Positions 17,089-26,579 of a DNA stretch of 64,000 nt are shown here, piece by piece. The stretch comes from Nocardioides perillae (GTDB lineage: Bacteria > Actinomycetota > Actinomycetes > Propionibacteriales > Nocardioidaceae). Positions within the stretch are counted from its first letter, which is position 1. Each line of letters opens with the position of its first letter. The translations under genes were made by a program, and so were the position numbers. The notes beneath the pieces were generated by a model, which worked only from the letters and a program-made list of their open reading frames with translations, searched no databases and was not told the origin of the DNA. The stretch spans positions 1,116,001 through 1,180,000 of the forward strand of contig NZ_JACCAC010000001.1 in the NCBI RefSeq assembly GCF_013409425.1, given 5' to 3'.

Positions 17089-19067
17089 GGCGCAGCCGGC
17101 AGCTCGAGCTCGAAGGTGCTGCCCTCCCCGAGCCGGGACCGCACCGAGACCCGCCCGCCGTGGCGCTCGGCGATGCGCGCGACGATGGCCAGGCCGAGCC
17201 CCGTGCCGGGGCGCGCCCGCGCGGCCGGGTCGCCGGAGCGGAAGAACTCCGTGAACAGCTGCTCCTGGTCCGCCGGCGCGATGCCGATGCCGCGGTCGGT
17301 GCAGGTGAAGACGACCACCGGCCCGTCGGGGCCCTCGCGCCGCGCGAGCGAGAGGGTGACCCGGCCGCCGTCGTCGGAGTACTTCACGGCGTTGCCGACC
17401 AGGTTGACCAGCGCCCGCTCGAGCTCGACGGGGTCGCCCGCCACGACGTACGCCGTCCCGTCGCCGCCCGGCGCGCCGGTCGCCGTCACGCCCGCCCCGA
17501 CCGCCGGGGGAGCAGCGGGCGCCTCCACCGTCACCCTGCGCGCGTCGGCGGTCACCTGGACCGGGTCGAGGGCGTCGTGGAGGGTGCGCAGCAGGTCGAC
17601 CGGCTGCGGCACGACCTCCTGCCGGGGGTCGCCGACCTGCGCCAGCACCAGCAGGTCGTCGACGAGGGTGACCATGCGCGCGACGTTGCGCTCGAGCGCC
17701 TCGCGGCTGCGCGGCGCCTCGCGCTCGAGCAGCTCGTCGACGAGCTGCGCGTGGCCGCTGATGGAGGTGAGCGGGGTGCGGAGCTCGTGGCAGATGGTGC
17801 CGATCAGCGCGCTCTTGTAGCGGTCGAGGTCCTCGAGGTCGGTGCGCAGCCGCGACTCACGCTCGAACAACCGGGCGTGGGCGACGGCCCGGCCCACGTC
17901 GCGCCCGAGCTGGCGTGCCGACTGGAGCTCCGCGGTGGTCCAGGCGGGGTCGTCCCGGCGGCGCATCAGGACCAGGCAGCCGAGGCAGTCGGCGCCGGCG
18001 CCGACCGGCACCACCACGACCGCGTCGCCCCCGAGCGGCTCGATGGCCTGCAGGACGCGGTGCCGCACCTCGTCGGGCACCCCGGGCACCGCGGCGGTCC
18101 GGTCGTCGCCGACGAACGCCCAGGTGCCCTGCACCCACGACCGTCGCGCGGTGCGCTCGGTGAGCACCGCCAGCTCGCTGCCGTCGGCGGGGACCAGTGC
18201 GGCCAGGTCGACGCCCGCGAGGCGGCTGCCGTGGCGCGACCCCACGGCGCGGCGCCCGGGGCCGGCCTCCTCGTCGTCGAAGACCTGCAGCCACACCACC
18301 TCGCAGCCGAGCGCGTCGGTGATGAGGTCGGCGCTGCGATCGACCACCTTCGCGGTGTCGAGGCGCGAGCTCTGCTCCAGCACCGCCCGGGTGGCCCGCT
18401 CGAGCCGGAGCCGCTCGCGCAGCCGCTCGCGCTGCTGGGCGTGGTTGAGCGCGATGCCGGCGTGGGTGGCGTAGACCTCGAGCAGCTCGCGCCGCTCGGG
18501 CCCGGGGCGCACCCCGTCGAGCGGCAGGTCGACCGAGAGCACCCCGAGCACCTCGCCCGTCGGTGAGCACAGCGGCGCGAAGAGCATGTCGTCGCGCTGC
18601 CAGGCGTCGGGCCGGTCGAGCACCGGGTGGTCGCTCACGTAGACGGCCGTCGTCGCGGTCGAGTGCCCGGCCGGCACGAAGCGCAGCGTGCCCCAGCGCT
18701 CGGCCACGGCGTAGTCGGCGTCGAGCTCGGCGCGCGACCAGCGGGCGCCGAGCAGCTCGGCGCGCAGCTCCTCGCTGCCCGCGACCGCGACCACCTCGAG
18801 CGAGCCGTCACCGCGCACGAGGTTGCACGCCGCCAGCCGGAAGCCGGCGGCTGCCGTCACGCCGTCGACCACCAGCTGCAGCACGGTGGCGGTGTCGTGG
18901 TCCTCGTTCAGCAGGCCGACGATGCGGTGCAGCGAGCGCAGCGACTCGGCCGGGTCGGCGGTCGCCGGGTCGGCCACGCCGGGGTCGACCACGCCGGGGT
19001 CGACCACGCCGGGGTCGACCACGCCGGGGTCGACCACGGGCGCGCCGGACCGCTCGTGCACCACCAC
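17085..19067 (-). CDS. GAF-domain sensor histidine kinase
   Basis: A 660-aa soluble kinase. After a repetitive N-terminus (VVDPG units, 18969-19037) come two GAF-like domains (about residues 40-195 and 215-385). A HisKA domain follows with phosphoacceptor His in [16 protein letters not shown], then HATPase_c with [20 protein letters not shown] and GTGLGLAIV. No membrane segment or receiver is present, and no response regulator is adjacent. GTG 19067 is preceded by GGGAG at suitable spacing. Orphan kinase; the ligand of the GAF domains is unknown. Confidence 0.9.
   Translation of the reverse strand: MVVHERSGAPVVDPGVVDPGVVDPGVVDPGVADPATADPAESLRSLHRIVGLLNEDHDTATVLQLVVDGVTAAAGFRLAACNLVRGDGSLEVVAVAGSEELRAELLGARWSRAELDADYAVAERWGTLRFVPAGHSTATTAVYVSDHPVLDRPDAWQRDDMLFAPLCSPTGEVLGVLSVDLPLDGVRPGPERRELLEVYATHAGIALNHAQQRERLRERLRLERATRAVLEQSSRLDTAKVVDRSADLITDALGCEVVWLQVFDDEEAGPGRRAVGSRHGSRLAGVDLAALVPADGSELAVLTERTARRSWVQGTWAFVGDDRTAAVPGVPDEVRHRVLQAIEPLGGDAVVVVPVGAGADCLGCLVLMRRRDDPAWTTAELQSARQLGRDVGRAVAHARLFERESRLRTDLEDLDRYKSALIGTICHELRTPLTSISGHAQLVDELLEREAPRSREALERNVARMVTLVDDLLVLAQVGDPRQEVVPQPVDLLRTLHDALDPVQVTADARRVTVEAPAAPPAVGAGVTATGAPGGDGTAYVVAGDPVELERALVNLVGNAVKYSDDGGRVTLSLARREGPDGPVVVFTCTDRGIGIAPADQEQLFTEFFRSGDPAARARPGTGLGLAIVARIAERHGGRVSVRSRLGEGSTFELELPAAP
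18969..19037. repeat. 15-bp in-frame tandem repeat in kinase N-terminus
   Basis: Three identical units of GTCGACCACGCCGGG (18984-19028) are flanked by a degenerate unit (18969-18983) and a partial unit. They encode the VVDPG repeats at the kinase N-terminus. The period is a multiple of three, so copy-number change would keep the frame. Confidence 0.85.
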
Positions 19068-19173
19068 GACGCGTCTCCCGCCTTCCGAGCTCCCCGGGTC
19101 CAGGGTAGGGACGCAGAGGCCTCGGCGGGCGGGTTCGGCCCAGGTCGGCGGCGGCGGGTCGGCGGCGGCCGGG

Positions 19174-20154
19174 TCAGCGCGCGGGGTAGGCCGCCCCCGC
19201 CGCCTGCCGCGCGCGCCAGGCGGACTCGACCATGTCGCGCAGCGAGTGCCGCATCTCCCACCCGAGGTCGCGGGCGGCGAGCTCGCCGGAGGCCACGATG
19301 CGGGCGGGGTCGCCGGCGCGGCGCGGCGCGATGGTCGGCTCGAAGTCGATGCCGGTCACCTCGCGCACGGTGTCCATGATCTGGCGCACCGACGTGCCGC
19401 CGCCGGAGCCGAGGTTGTAGACGCGCTCGACCGACTCGCCCGAGGCCAGCCGCTGCGCCGCGGCGACGTGGGCCTGCGCGAGGTCGGCGACGTGGATGTA
19501 GTCGCGCACGCAGGTGCCGTCGGGCGTGGGGTAGTCGTCGCCGTTGATGCGGGGCGTGTCGCCGCGCAGCAGCATGTCGAAGACCAAGGGGAAGAGGTTG
19601 TGCGGGCTGGCGTCGAAGAGGTCGTCGGTGCCCGAGCCGACGACGTTGAAGTAGCGCAGGCTGGTGTGCTTCAGCCCGGTCGCGGCACCGGCCGCGCGCA
19701 GCATCCACTCGCCGATCAGCTTCGTCTCGCCGTACGGCGACTCCGGCATCGTCGGCGTCTCCTCGGTCACGAGGTCGACGTCGGGCGTGCCGAAGGTGGC
19801 GGCGCTGGAGGAGAAGACGAGCTTGTCGGCGCCGACCGCCTCCATGCACTTGAGCAGCGTGACCATGGCGGAGACGTTCTGCTCGTAGGTGTGCAGCGGA
19901 CGCTCGACCGAGACCCCGGCGTACTTGAACCCTGCGACGTGGATGACCCCGTCGACGTCGTGCTCGTGCAGCGTGTGGTCGACCAGCTTGGCGTCGAGCA
20001 CGCTGCCGTGCTCGAAGGCGACACCCGGCGGCAGGAACTGCTCGAAGCCCGTCGACAGGTCGTCGAGCACGACGACCTCCATCTCGGCCTCGCGCAGCGC
20101 GCGCACCACGTGCGAGCCGATGTAGCCCGCTCCGCCCGTCACCAGCCAGCTCAT
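19174..20154 (-). CDS. galE: UDP-glucose 4-epimerase
   Basis: A 326-aa extended SDR interconverting UDP-glucose and UDP-galactose. It has TGGAGYIG (6-13), the SSSAATFG serine motif and catalytic YGETK, with the RYFNVVGS and AGDPA segments typical of GalE. Length is normal. The ATG start has GAGGGAG about 5 nt upstream, and a TAAGGT box lies near 20214, giving a leader of about 50 nt. It is monocistronic and likely supplies sugar nucleotides for cell-surface glycans. Confidence 0.93.
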   Translation of the reverse strand: MSWLVTGGAGYIGSHVVRALREAEMEVVVLDDLSTGFEQFLPPGVAFEHGSVLDAKLVDHTLHEHDVDGVIHVAGFKYAGVSVERPLHTYEQNVSAMVTLLKCMEAVGADKLVFSSSAATFGTPDVDLVTEETPTMPESPYGETKLIGEWMLRAAGAATGLKHTSLRYFNVVGSGTDDLFDASPHNLFPLVFDMLLRGDTPRINGDDYPTPDGTCVRDYIHVADLAQAHVAAAQRLASGESVERVYNLGSGGGTSVRQIMDTVREVTGIDFEPTIAPRRAGDPARIVASGELAARDLGWEMRHSLRDMVESAWRARQAAGAAYPAR

Positions 20155-20322
20155 GCGTCTCCCTCGTCAGGCGTCTCGCCGCAGGCTCCGGGAGGCCCGC
20201 GGTCGGCGGCTCACCTTAGCGGGGGTGACGCCGCGCACCCGGCGCATGCGACGGGGCCCGGCGGGTACTGGTCCGTCGCGCAGCACGGACCGTGGGGTCC
20301 GTCGCAGGACAGGAGGACCCCC

Positions 20323-20589
20323 ATGCTCCGCCTCACGGTGGCCACCCCCGACGACCCCGCCGGCTGGGCCGCACCCACGACCGGCGGCCCCGCCGCCCCC
20401 CTCGCCGCCCCCCTCGCCGACATCGTCGCGCTGCCGACCGGCGAGCGCCCCGGCCGCACGACCGCGAGGTCCCTGCGACCGGCCCGAGCGGCGTACGCCG
20501 CGTCGATGCGGGCCCGCTGCGCCCTCGCCCGCCTGCTCCGCGCCGGCCACCGCGAGCCCCCGCGCCACCGCGCCCAGCGCGCCGCCTGA
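20323..20589 (+). CDS. Hypothetical 88-aa Ala/Arg-rich protein
   Basis: ATG 20323 has a strong AGGAGG Shine-Dalgarno sequence (about 20311-20316). The product is basic and Ala/Pro-rich (start MLRLTVATPDDPAGW; C-terminal half rich in Arg, ending RHRAQRAA). No membrane segment or known domain. The good ribosome-binding site and intact frame support translation, but the composition gives no function. Confidence 0.55.
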   Translation: MLRLTVATPDDPAGWAAPTTGGPAAPLAAPLADIVALPTGERPGRTTARSLRPARAAYAASMRARCALARLLRAGHREPPRHRAQRAA

Positions 20590-20642
20590 GCCCTGTGGAG
20601 GGGCGCCGCCACGCTCCCTGCTGACGCGGCAGGCTGCGTCGG

Positions 20643-21509
20643 GTGGACCCGGCGCAGGCGCTCGCCCAGCTCGGAGGTTCCGCGTCCACGACCGAGCTGT
20701 ACGCCGCGTGCTCACGCCGCGCCGTCCGCGCGGCGCTGGTCGACGGCACCGTGGTCCGGTTGCGGCGCGACGTCTACGCGCTGCCCTCGCCGCACCTCGC
20801 CGTGGCCCGCGCCCTGTCCTCGGGTGCCGTGCTGAGCGGGCCGAGCGCGGCGATGCACCACGGCCTGCAGCTCAAGCACGCGCCGAGCCGGCCCTGGCTG
20901 CTCGTGCCGCCGCGCGCGCGTCGGCCGCCCGGGCCGCTGCACGTGCGGCGAGGCGCCGTCACGGCCGCGGAGGCCGCCGCGGGCGTCAGGTCCGTGGCCG
21001 GAGCCGTCGCCGACTGCGCGCGGTGGCTCCCCTTCGACGAAGCCCTCTGCGCTGCCGACTCGGCGCTCCGCGGCGGCGTGCCCCTCGCCGACCTGCTCGA
21101 CGCCGCCCGGGCGCTGCCCCGCACCGGCCGGTCGCGCGCGCTCGCGGTGGTGCGGGCCGCGGACGGGCGGGCGGCCAACCCCTTCGAGTCCGTCACCCGG
21201 GCGATCGCTCTCCCGGTGCCGGGGCTGCAGCTCGAGCCGCAGGTGCACGTGGACGGCGTCGGACGGGTCGACCTGGCCGACCGCCGCCTGCGCATCGTCG
21301 TCGAGTGCGACTCTTACGCGTTCCACACCGACCCCGAGGCCTTCGCGCTCGACCTGCGGCGCCACACCGCTCTGGTCCGGAGCGGGTGGCGCCTGGTGCG
21401 GGTGGGGTGGCGGGACGCGATGGAGCGGCCCGCCTACGTCCGCGGCGTCCTCGCCGACGTGGTCCTACTGGCAGGTACGTCGGACGTTCGAGGTCGCCGG
21501 GCCTCCTGA
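20643..21509 (+). CDS. AbiEi-like winged-helix plus endonuclease-fold protein
   Basis: A 288-aa protein common in actinobacteria. The N-terminal third (SASTTELYAACSRRAVRAALVDGTVVRLRRDVYALP) resembles the winged helix of AbiEi-type transcriptional antitoxins. The C-terminal third has a DUF559/Vsr-like endonuclease pattern: an upstream Glu in NPFESVTR, then Asp in VDLADRRLRIVVECDS. No partner toxin gene is adjacent. GTG 20643 follows CAGGCT by 7 nt. The last dozen residues (AGTSDVRGRRAS) are encoded by the left arm of family A repeat copy 2, so the natural C-terminus may have been replaced. Activity is inference. Confidence 0.75.
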   Translation: MDPAQALAQLGGSASTTELYAACSRRAVRAALVDGTVVRLRRDVYALPSPHLAVARALSSGAVLSGPSAAMHHGLQLKHAPSRPWLLVPPRARRPPGPLHVRRGAVTAAEAAAGVRSVAGAVADCARWLPFDEALCAADSALRGGVPLADLLDAARALPRTGRSRALAVVRAADGRAANPFESVTRAIALPVPGLQLEPQVHVDGVGRVDLADRRLRIVVECDSYAFHTDPEAFALDLRRHTALVRSGWRLVRVGWRDAMERPAYVRGVLADVVLLAGTSDVRGRRAS

Positions 21510-21563
21510 CCTGGGCGGACCCGCCCGCCGGCGCCGGACGTCCGACGTACCGGCCGGTAACAC
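21465..21563. repeat. Family A palindromic repeat, copy 2
   Basis: The same 13-bp arms as copy 1, GTACGTCGGACGT (21475-21487) and ACGTCCGACGTAC (21538-21550), with the same outer CYGGC/GCCGG extensions and inner AGGTC/GACCT stem. The core differs at scattered positions. It overlaps the 3' end of the preceding gene and ends about 40 nt before the dehalogenase start. Confidence 0.8.
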
Positions 21564-21603
21564 CTCACCCGCGGCCGGGCCGGGAGCCGTTAGGTTCGGC
21601 GCC

Positions 21604-22527
21604 ATGGAGAGCCTGCGCACCCCCGACGACCGCTTCCGCGACCTGCCCGACTTCTCCTACGACCCGACGTACGTCGAGGTGGACGACACCGAGGGCGGGC
21701 GGCTGCGCGTCGCCGTGGTCGACGAGGGGCCGGCCGACGCGCCGGTGGCGCTGCTGATGCACGGGGAGCCGACGTGGTCCTTCCTCTACCGCCGGATGGT
21801 GCCGGTCCTGCTCGAGGGCGGGATGCGCGTCGTGGCGCCCGACCTGGTCGGCTTCGGGCGGTCCGACAAGCCGACCGAGCGCACCGACTACACCTACGCG
21901 CGCCACGTCGGGTGGATGCGCGAGGCGCTCTTCGACCACCTCGACCTGCGCGAGGCGACCTTGGTCTGCCAGGACTGGGGCGGGCTGGTCGGGCTGCGGC
22001 TCGTCGCCGAGCACCCCGACCGCTTCGCGCGCGTGGTCGCGGCCAACACCGGGCTGCCGACCGGCGACCAGCGCATGAGCGAGGCCTTCGAGCAGTGGCG
22101 CACCTTCAGCCAGACGGTCGAGGACTTCTCCGTCAGCGCGATCGTCGCCATGGGCTGCGCGACGCCGCCGGCCCCCGCGGTGCAGGCCGCCTACGACGCG
22201 CCCTTCCCCGACGACACCTACAAGGCCGGCGCGCGCGTCTTCCCCACCCTCGTGCCCGCGAGCCCCGACGACCCGGCGGCCGCCGACCAGCGCCGCGCGT
22301 GGGAGTCGCTGGCGCGCTTCGACAAGCCCTTCCACACCGCCTTCTCCGACGGCGACCCGATCACCCGCGGCGGCGAGGCGCCCTTCCGCACGCTGGTCCC
22401 GGGTGCGCAGGGCGTCGCGCACACCACGGTGGCCGGCGGCGGGCACTTCCTGCAGGAGGACGTCGGGCCCGAGCTGGCGCGCTTCGTGCTGGAGGTCGCG
22501 GGGCTCGCCGGCCCGTCCCGCGGCTGA
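21604..22527 (+). CDS. Haloalkane dehalogenase-like alpha/beta hydrolase
   Basis: A 307-aa alpha/beta hydrolase of the haloalkane dehalogenase family (subfamily I-like). The oxyanion region is LLMHGEPTWSFLYRRM and the nucleophile is Asp124 in CQDWGG, where ordinary esterases have Ser. The catalytic His is in GGGHFLQED near the C-terminus. These enzymes hydrolyse carbon-halogen bonds to alcohol and halide. The natural substrate is unknown. ATG 21604 lies 7 nt after TAGGTT (21591-21596), so the mRNA is probably leaderless. It is the first of a run of rightward catabolic-looking genes. Confidence 0.88.
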   Translation: MESLRTPDDRFRDLPDFSYDPTYVEVDDTEGGRLRVAVVDEGPADAPVALLMHGEPTWSFLYRRMVPVLLEGGMRVVAPDLVGFGRSDKPTERTDYTYARHVGWMREALFDHLDLREATLVCQDWGGLVGLRLVAEHPDRFARVVAANTGLPTGDQRMSEAFEQWRTFSQTVEDFSVSAIVAMGCATPPAPAVQAAYDAPFPDDTYKAGARVFPTLVPASPDDPAAADQRRAWESLARFDKPFHTAFSDGDPITRGGEAPFRTLVPGAQGVAHTTVAGGGHFLQEDVGPELARFVLEVAGLAGPSRG

Positions 22528-22564
22528 CGCGGCGCGGCACCGCGCCGCGGCTAGGGTGACGCGC

Positions 22565-23494
22565 ATGCCGGTCGATCCCGCCACCCAGGCCCTGCTCGAC
22601 TTCGTGGACCAGGCGGGCTACCCGCCGATGCACGAGGGCACCCCCGAGGACGCCCGCAAGGGCTTCCGCGCCATGACCTGCGACGCGGGGCAGCCCGACC
22701 AGGTCGTGGCCGTGGAGTCGGTCGAGGAGACCGAGGTGGCGGGGATGGCGGCGCGCGTCTACCGCCCTGCTCGCCCCGACGGCGGGACCGGCCCGCTCCC
22801 GACGGTGCTGCACCTGCACGGCGGCGGCTTCGTGATCGGTGACCTCGACACCCACGACCAGACCTGCCGGCGGCTGGCCAACGACGCGCAGGCCGTCGTC
22901 GTCGCCGTCGACTACCGCCTCGCGCCCGAGCACCCCTTCCCGGCTGCGGTGGACGACGCCGTCGCCGCGGCGGAGTGGGTCTCGGCGCACCTCGGCGAGC
23001 TCGGCGGCAGCGACGTGCTGGGCGTGGCCGGCGACTCGGCCGGCGGCAACCTCGCCGCGGTCGTGGCCCAGGCGCTGCCGGGGCGCGTCGCTGCCCAGCT
23101 GCTGACCTACCCGGCCGTCGACATGTTCGGCAGCTACCAGTCGCGCGTCGACAACCGCGAGGGCTACTTCCTCGACATGCCGACGATGGAGTGGTTCGCC
23201 GGCCGCTACCTCGAGGGCGTCGCCGACGTGCAGGCCGACGACCCGCGGCACTCCCCGCTGCACGGCGCGCTCGAGGGCCAGCCGCCGGCCGTCGTCGCCA
23301 CCGCCGAGTACGACCCGCTGCGCGACGAGGGCGAGGCCTACGCCGCCGCCCTCGCCGGGGCCGGCACCGAGGTCGACGTCGTGCGCTACGACGGACTGGT
23401 GCACGGCTTCGTCGACATGGGGCTGTGGAGCCCGGCCGCCGCCGACGCCGTGGCGGACATGAACCGCCGCTTCCGCGCCCTGCTCCACCGGTGA
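22565..23494 (+). CDS. Alpha/beta hydrolase, hormone-sensitive lipase family
   Basis: A 309-aa esterase with HGGGF oxyanion motif and nucleophile Ser in GDSAGG. The C-terminal acid/His region is EYDPLRDEG and HGF. It is family IV (HSL-like), acting on short-chain esters. Its own TAGGGT box (22552-22557) lies 7 nt before ATG 22565. The stop overlaps the next start (GTGA), so it is co-translated with the crotonase. A role in degradation of an ester or acyl compound is inference. Confidence 0.9.
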   Translation: MPVDPATQALLDFVDQAGYPPMHEGTPEDARKGFRAMTCDAGQPDQVVAVESVEETEVAGMAARVYRPARPDGGTGPLPTVLHLHGGGFVIGDLDTHDQTCRRLANDAQAVVVAVDYRLAPEHPFPAAVDDAVAAAEWVSAHLGELGGSDVLGVAGDSAGGNLAAVVAQALPGRVAAQLLTYPAVDMFGSYQSRVDNREGYFLDMPTMEWFAGRYLEGVADVQADDPRHSPLHGALEGQPPAVVATAEYDPLRDEGEAYAAALAGAGTEVDVVRYDGLVHGFVDMGLWSPAAADAVADMNRRFRALLHR

Positions 23495-24261
23495 GTGAGC
23501 ACCTGCGGGTCACGCGCGACGGCGCGGTCGTCCACGTCGTCTTCGACCGACCCGAGCGCCACAACGCGTTCACGAAGGCGATGTACGCCGGCCTGCGTGA
23601 CCTCTGCTCCGACCTCCGCGCGGACGCCGAGGCCCGCGTGGTGGTGCTGCGCGGCGCCGGCGGGCGGGCCTTCGCGGCCGGCAACGAGATCAGCGACTTC
23701 GTCGACGCCGACGCGCCCGCCTACGAGGCGTGGATCCGCTCGATGCTGCAGGGCCTCGCCGAGCTGCCGCAGGTCACGGTCGCGGCGATCGACGGCGTCT
23801 GCGTCGGCGGCGGCCTCGCGGTCGCGACCCACTGCGACCTGCGCGTCGCGACCGCCCACTCCCGCTTCGGCTACCCGATCGCACGCACGCTCGGCAACGC
23901 GCTCTCGGCCTCGGTCGTCTACCGCTGCGCCGCGGTCTTCGGCGAGTCGCTGACCCGCGAGATGCTGCTGACCTCGCGCCTCACCACCGCCGTCCGCGCG
24001 TACGCCGTGGGGGCGCTGCTCGCCGTCGTCGACGACGCCGCAGCGCTCGACGCCGAGCTCGAGACGCTCGTGGCGGGGCTGCTGCAGGCCTCGCCGGTCA
24101 CCATCCGGGCGACCAAGCAGCAGCTGCTCGCCCGCGCGCGGGTCGCCGAGGCCGCGCCGGCCGACGACGAGGAGCGGCTGCGCGAGGTCTACACCGGTGC
24201 CGACTTCGCCGAGGGCGTGCGGGCGTTCGTGGCCAAGGTGGAGCCGACCTTCCGAGGCTGA
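23491..24261 (+). CDS. Enoyl-CoA hydratase/isomerase family protein
   Basis: A 256-aa crotonase. The fold is shown by FDRPERHNAFTKAMY, the oxyanion segment AAGNEISDF (usually AAGADI), and AAIDGVCVGGGLAVATHCDLRVA. GTG 23491 overlaps the esterase stop by 4 nt. Catalytic acidic residues of classical hydratases are not obvious, so it may act on another CoA ester. Confidence 0.88.
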   Translation: MSEHLRVTRDGAVVHVVFDRPERHNAFTKAMYAGLRDLCSDLRADAEARVVVLRGAGGRAFAAGNEISDFVDADAPAYEAWIRSMLQGLAELPQVTVAAIDGVCVGGGLAVATHCDLRVATAHSRFGYPIARTLGNALSASVVYRCAAVFGESLTREMLLTSRLTTAVRAYAVGALLAVVDDAAALDAELETLVAGLLQASPVTIRATKQQLLARARVAEAAPADDEERLREVYTGADFAEGVRAFVAKVEPTFRG

Positions 24262-24400
24262 GGCGCGGGTCGGCACCGCCACGACGCGCCCGGGCGCGTC
24301 CCCACGGTGACGACCCCTGCGGCGGCCGCGCAGGCTGAGAAGTCGCTGGGGATCGCGGCCGGGGCGGGTGCGGAGCGGGGTCGCTGGTTACCGGACCGCC

Positions 24401-25411
24401 ATGCGGAGACGACGTACGAACCGGGTGGTGGTGGTGACCGGCGCGAGCGCCGGGATCGGACGGGCGAGCGCGCGGGCCTTCGCCGCGCGCGGCGACACCG
24501 TCGCGCTGCTGGCGCGCGGCCAGGGCGGCCTCGAGGCCGCGGCGCAGGAGATCCGCGAGGCCGGCGGCCGGGCCGCGTGGTGGACCGTCGACGTCGCGGA
24601 CGCCGCCGCGGTCGAGCGGGTCGCCGACGAGGTCGAGCGCACGCTCGGACCCGTCGACGTGTGGGTCAACAGCGCCTTCACGTCAGTCTTCGCGCCCTTC
24701 TGGGAGATCGAGCCCGACGAGTTCGAGCGGGTCACCGAGGTGACCTACCTGGGCTTCGTCAACGGCACCCGCGCCGCGCTGAAGCACATGCGCCCGCGCG
24801 ACCGCGGCGTGGTCGTGCAGGTCGGCTCCGCCCTCGGGCGACGGGGCATCCCGATGCAGAGCGCCTACTGCGGGGCCAAGCACGCGCTGTGCGGTTTCCA
24901 CGACTCGCTGCTCGCCGAGCTGCGCCACGAGGGGAGCGCGGTGCGCGCCAGCCTCGTGCAGATGCCGGCGGTCAACACCCCGCAGTTCCGCTGGGTGCGC
25001 TCGCGGCTGCCGGAGGAGGCGCAGCCGGTGCCGCCGATCTACCAGCCCGAGGTCGCGGCGAAGGCCGTGGTGTGGGCGGCCGACCACCCGCAGCGGCGGG
25101 AGTACTGGGTCGGCGCCGCCACCGTCGGCACCATCCTCGGCGGTCGCTTCGCGCCCGGACTGCTCGACCGCTACCTCGCCCGCACCGGCGTCGACGACCA
25201 GCAGACCGGTGAGCCGCGCGACCGGTCGCGACCCGACAACCTCTTCGAGCCCCTCGACGACGAGCCGGGCAGCGACCGCGGCGCGCACGGCGCCTTCGAC
25301 GACGTCGCCCACGGGCGGTCGGTCCAGGCGGTGGCGTCCCGGCACCGGCGCGGTCTCGGCCTCGCGGCGCTCGCGGCCGTCGGTGCCGCCGCGGTGACCC
25401 GCCGCAGCTGA
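24401..25411 (+). CDS. SDR family oxidoreductase with C-terminal extension
   Basis: A 336-aa classical short-chain dehydrogenase with VTGASAGIG cofactor motif (from about residue 12), NSAFTSVFAPF, and catalytic Ser/YCGAK (SAYCGAKHAL). The common Tyr-x3-Lys is kept as Y-C-G-A-K. About 90 residues follow the Rossmann domain. They are Asp/Arg-rich and end in a short hydrophobic stretch (GLAALAAVGAAAV), possibly a membrane contact. ATG 24401 is chosen over an upstream GTG at 24368 because the domain starts there. Substrate unknown. Confidence 0.85.
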   Translation: MRRRRTNRVVVVTGASAGIGRASARAFAARGDTVALLARGQGGLEAAAQEIREAGGRAAWWTVDVADAAAVERVADEVERTLGPVDVWVNSAFTSVFAPFWEIEPDEFERVTEVTYLGFVNGTRAALKHMRPRDRGVVVQVGSALGRRGIPMQSAYCGAKHALCGFHDSLLAELRHEGSAVRASLVQMPAVNTPQFRWVRSRLPEEAQPVPPIYQPEVAAKAVVWAADHPQRREYWVGAATVGTILGGRFAPGLLDRYLARTGVDDQQTGEPRDRSRPDNLFEPLDDEPGSDRGAHGAFDDVAHGRSVQAVASRHRRGLGLAALAAVGAAAVTRRS

Positions 25412-25424
25412 CCCCGCGGAGCGG

Positions 25425-26354
25425 TCAGGAGCGGGCGAAGCGGCGGCGGTCGCGGGCGCGCCGCGCCGCCCACCACAGGCCGCGGGGGCCGGTGGGGTAC
25501 GCCGTGTGGTCGGCGCCCTGCACGGCCCGGGCGAGGCGGTGGCGGCCGCGCCGCTCCATCTCGCGGTCGCCGTGGCGCGCGCCGTGCGAGACCAGGCTGA
25601 GCGCGAAGACGGGCAGCTGCAGGCGCACGGCCTCGTGCTCCTGCGCGGTCATCGGCCGGCCGTAGCCCTCGAAGAACGCGTCCGCGAGGTCGGGCCGCTC
25701 GCACCACGGGCCGACCCACAGCCGCGCGAAGTCGAGTGCGGCCGGGGCGAGGCGCGCGTCGGCGAAGTCGATCACGCGGAGCCGGTCGGGCCCGCGCGCC
25801 CAGTTGTGGCCGCCGAAGTCGCCGTGGACCGGCACGCGGGGGAGGTCGGCGTGCTCGCGCTTCAGCGTCCCGACGGCCCGCTCGGCCGCTGCCACGAGCG
25901 CCGGGTCGACCGTCGTGCCTGCCGGCTTCCGGCGCAGCGCCGCGTCGAGCCGGCTGTGCATCAGCCGGCCGAGCCCGACCCCGGGCGCCTCGGCGTGCGC
26001 CTCGCCGGGCGACCCGCCCGGAGGTGCGTCGTGCAGGCGGCGCAGCAGCTGCCCGGCCTCGCGGTGCCGGGCGGGGTCCCAGGTCCAGTCGGCCTCGCCG
26101 GGCACGCGCTCGAGGACGAGCGTCCGCGAGTCGCGGTGGGCGGCGAGCAGTCGCGGCGCCTGGTCGGCCAGGTGCGGCACCCACACGGCGTACGCGTGCT
26201 GCTCGCGGTCGAACGCCCCCGGGGTCGGGGCGGCCTTCACCACCCACGGTGTGCCGTGGCGGTCGTGCACCTCGACGACGCTGCCGACCTGGCGGGTCAG
26301 GTCGGCCACGACCGTGCAGGGCCCGAGCACGTCGTGCAGCCACGCGTCGCGCAC
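25425..26354 (-). CDS. Aminoglycoside phosphotransferase-fold small-molecule kinase
   Basis: A protein of about 309 aa with the APH/choline kinase fold. The ATP lysine is in WVVKAA, the catalytic loop is VPVHGDFGGHNWARG (HGDxxxxN), and the metal-binding Asp is in RVIDFADARLAP. It phosphorylates a small hydroxylated substrate that cannot be named. A GTG at 26354 is the most reasonable start because upstream codons in this frame are low quality. The frame itself stays open to 26603, so the N-terminus is uncertain. Convergent with the SDR gene. Confidence 0.75.
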   Translation of the reverse strand: MRDAWLHDVLGPCTVVADLTRQVGSVVEVHDRHGTPWVVKAAPTPGAFDREQHAYAVWVPHLADQAPRLLAAHRDSRTLVLERVPGEADWTWDPARHREAGQLLRRLHDAPPGGSPGEAHAEAPGVGLGRLMHSRLDAALRRKPAGTTVDPALVAAAERAVGTLKREHADLPRVPVHGDFGGHNWARGPDRLRVIDFADARLAPAALDFARLWVGPWCERPDLADAFFEGYGRPMTAQEHEAVRLQLPVFALSLVSHGARHGDREMERRGRHRLARAVQGADHTAYPTGPRGLWWAARRARDRRRFARS

Positions 26355-26579
26355 CCGGTCGACGCCGACTGCCTCGGCCTCGGCGGGTCGAGGGGATCGT
26401 GGTGGTCGCGCGCGAGGAGCGTGGCGGGCGCAGATGAGGTGGGCGTGAGAGCGACGTGAGGTGCCCGCCGTCGGCCTGCACGGGCGCGCGTGGCAGGTTG
26501 GGGACACGGGCAGCGGGGTCCTTGCACTGCCACCGTCGCGGGTGCAACCTGGGACGACGACCTTCGGGGGAGGGCCCAC

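Noticed and set aside
20643..21509. AbiE-type toxin-antitoxin pair
   Set aside because: Only the AbiEi-like half is seen. No AbiEii nucleotidyltransferase gene is adjacent.
21604..24261. Dedicated halogenated-compound degradation operon
   Set aside because: Dehalogenase, esterase and crotonase are adjacent but the first two have separate leaderless promoters, and no alcohol or aldehyde dehydrogenase set is present. A pathway claim is not supported.
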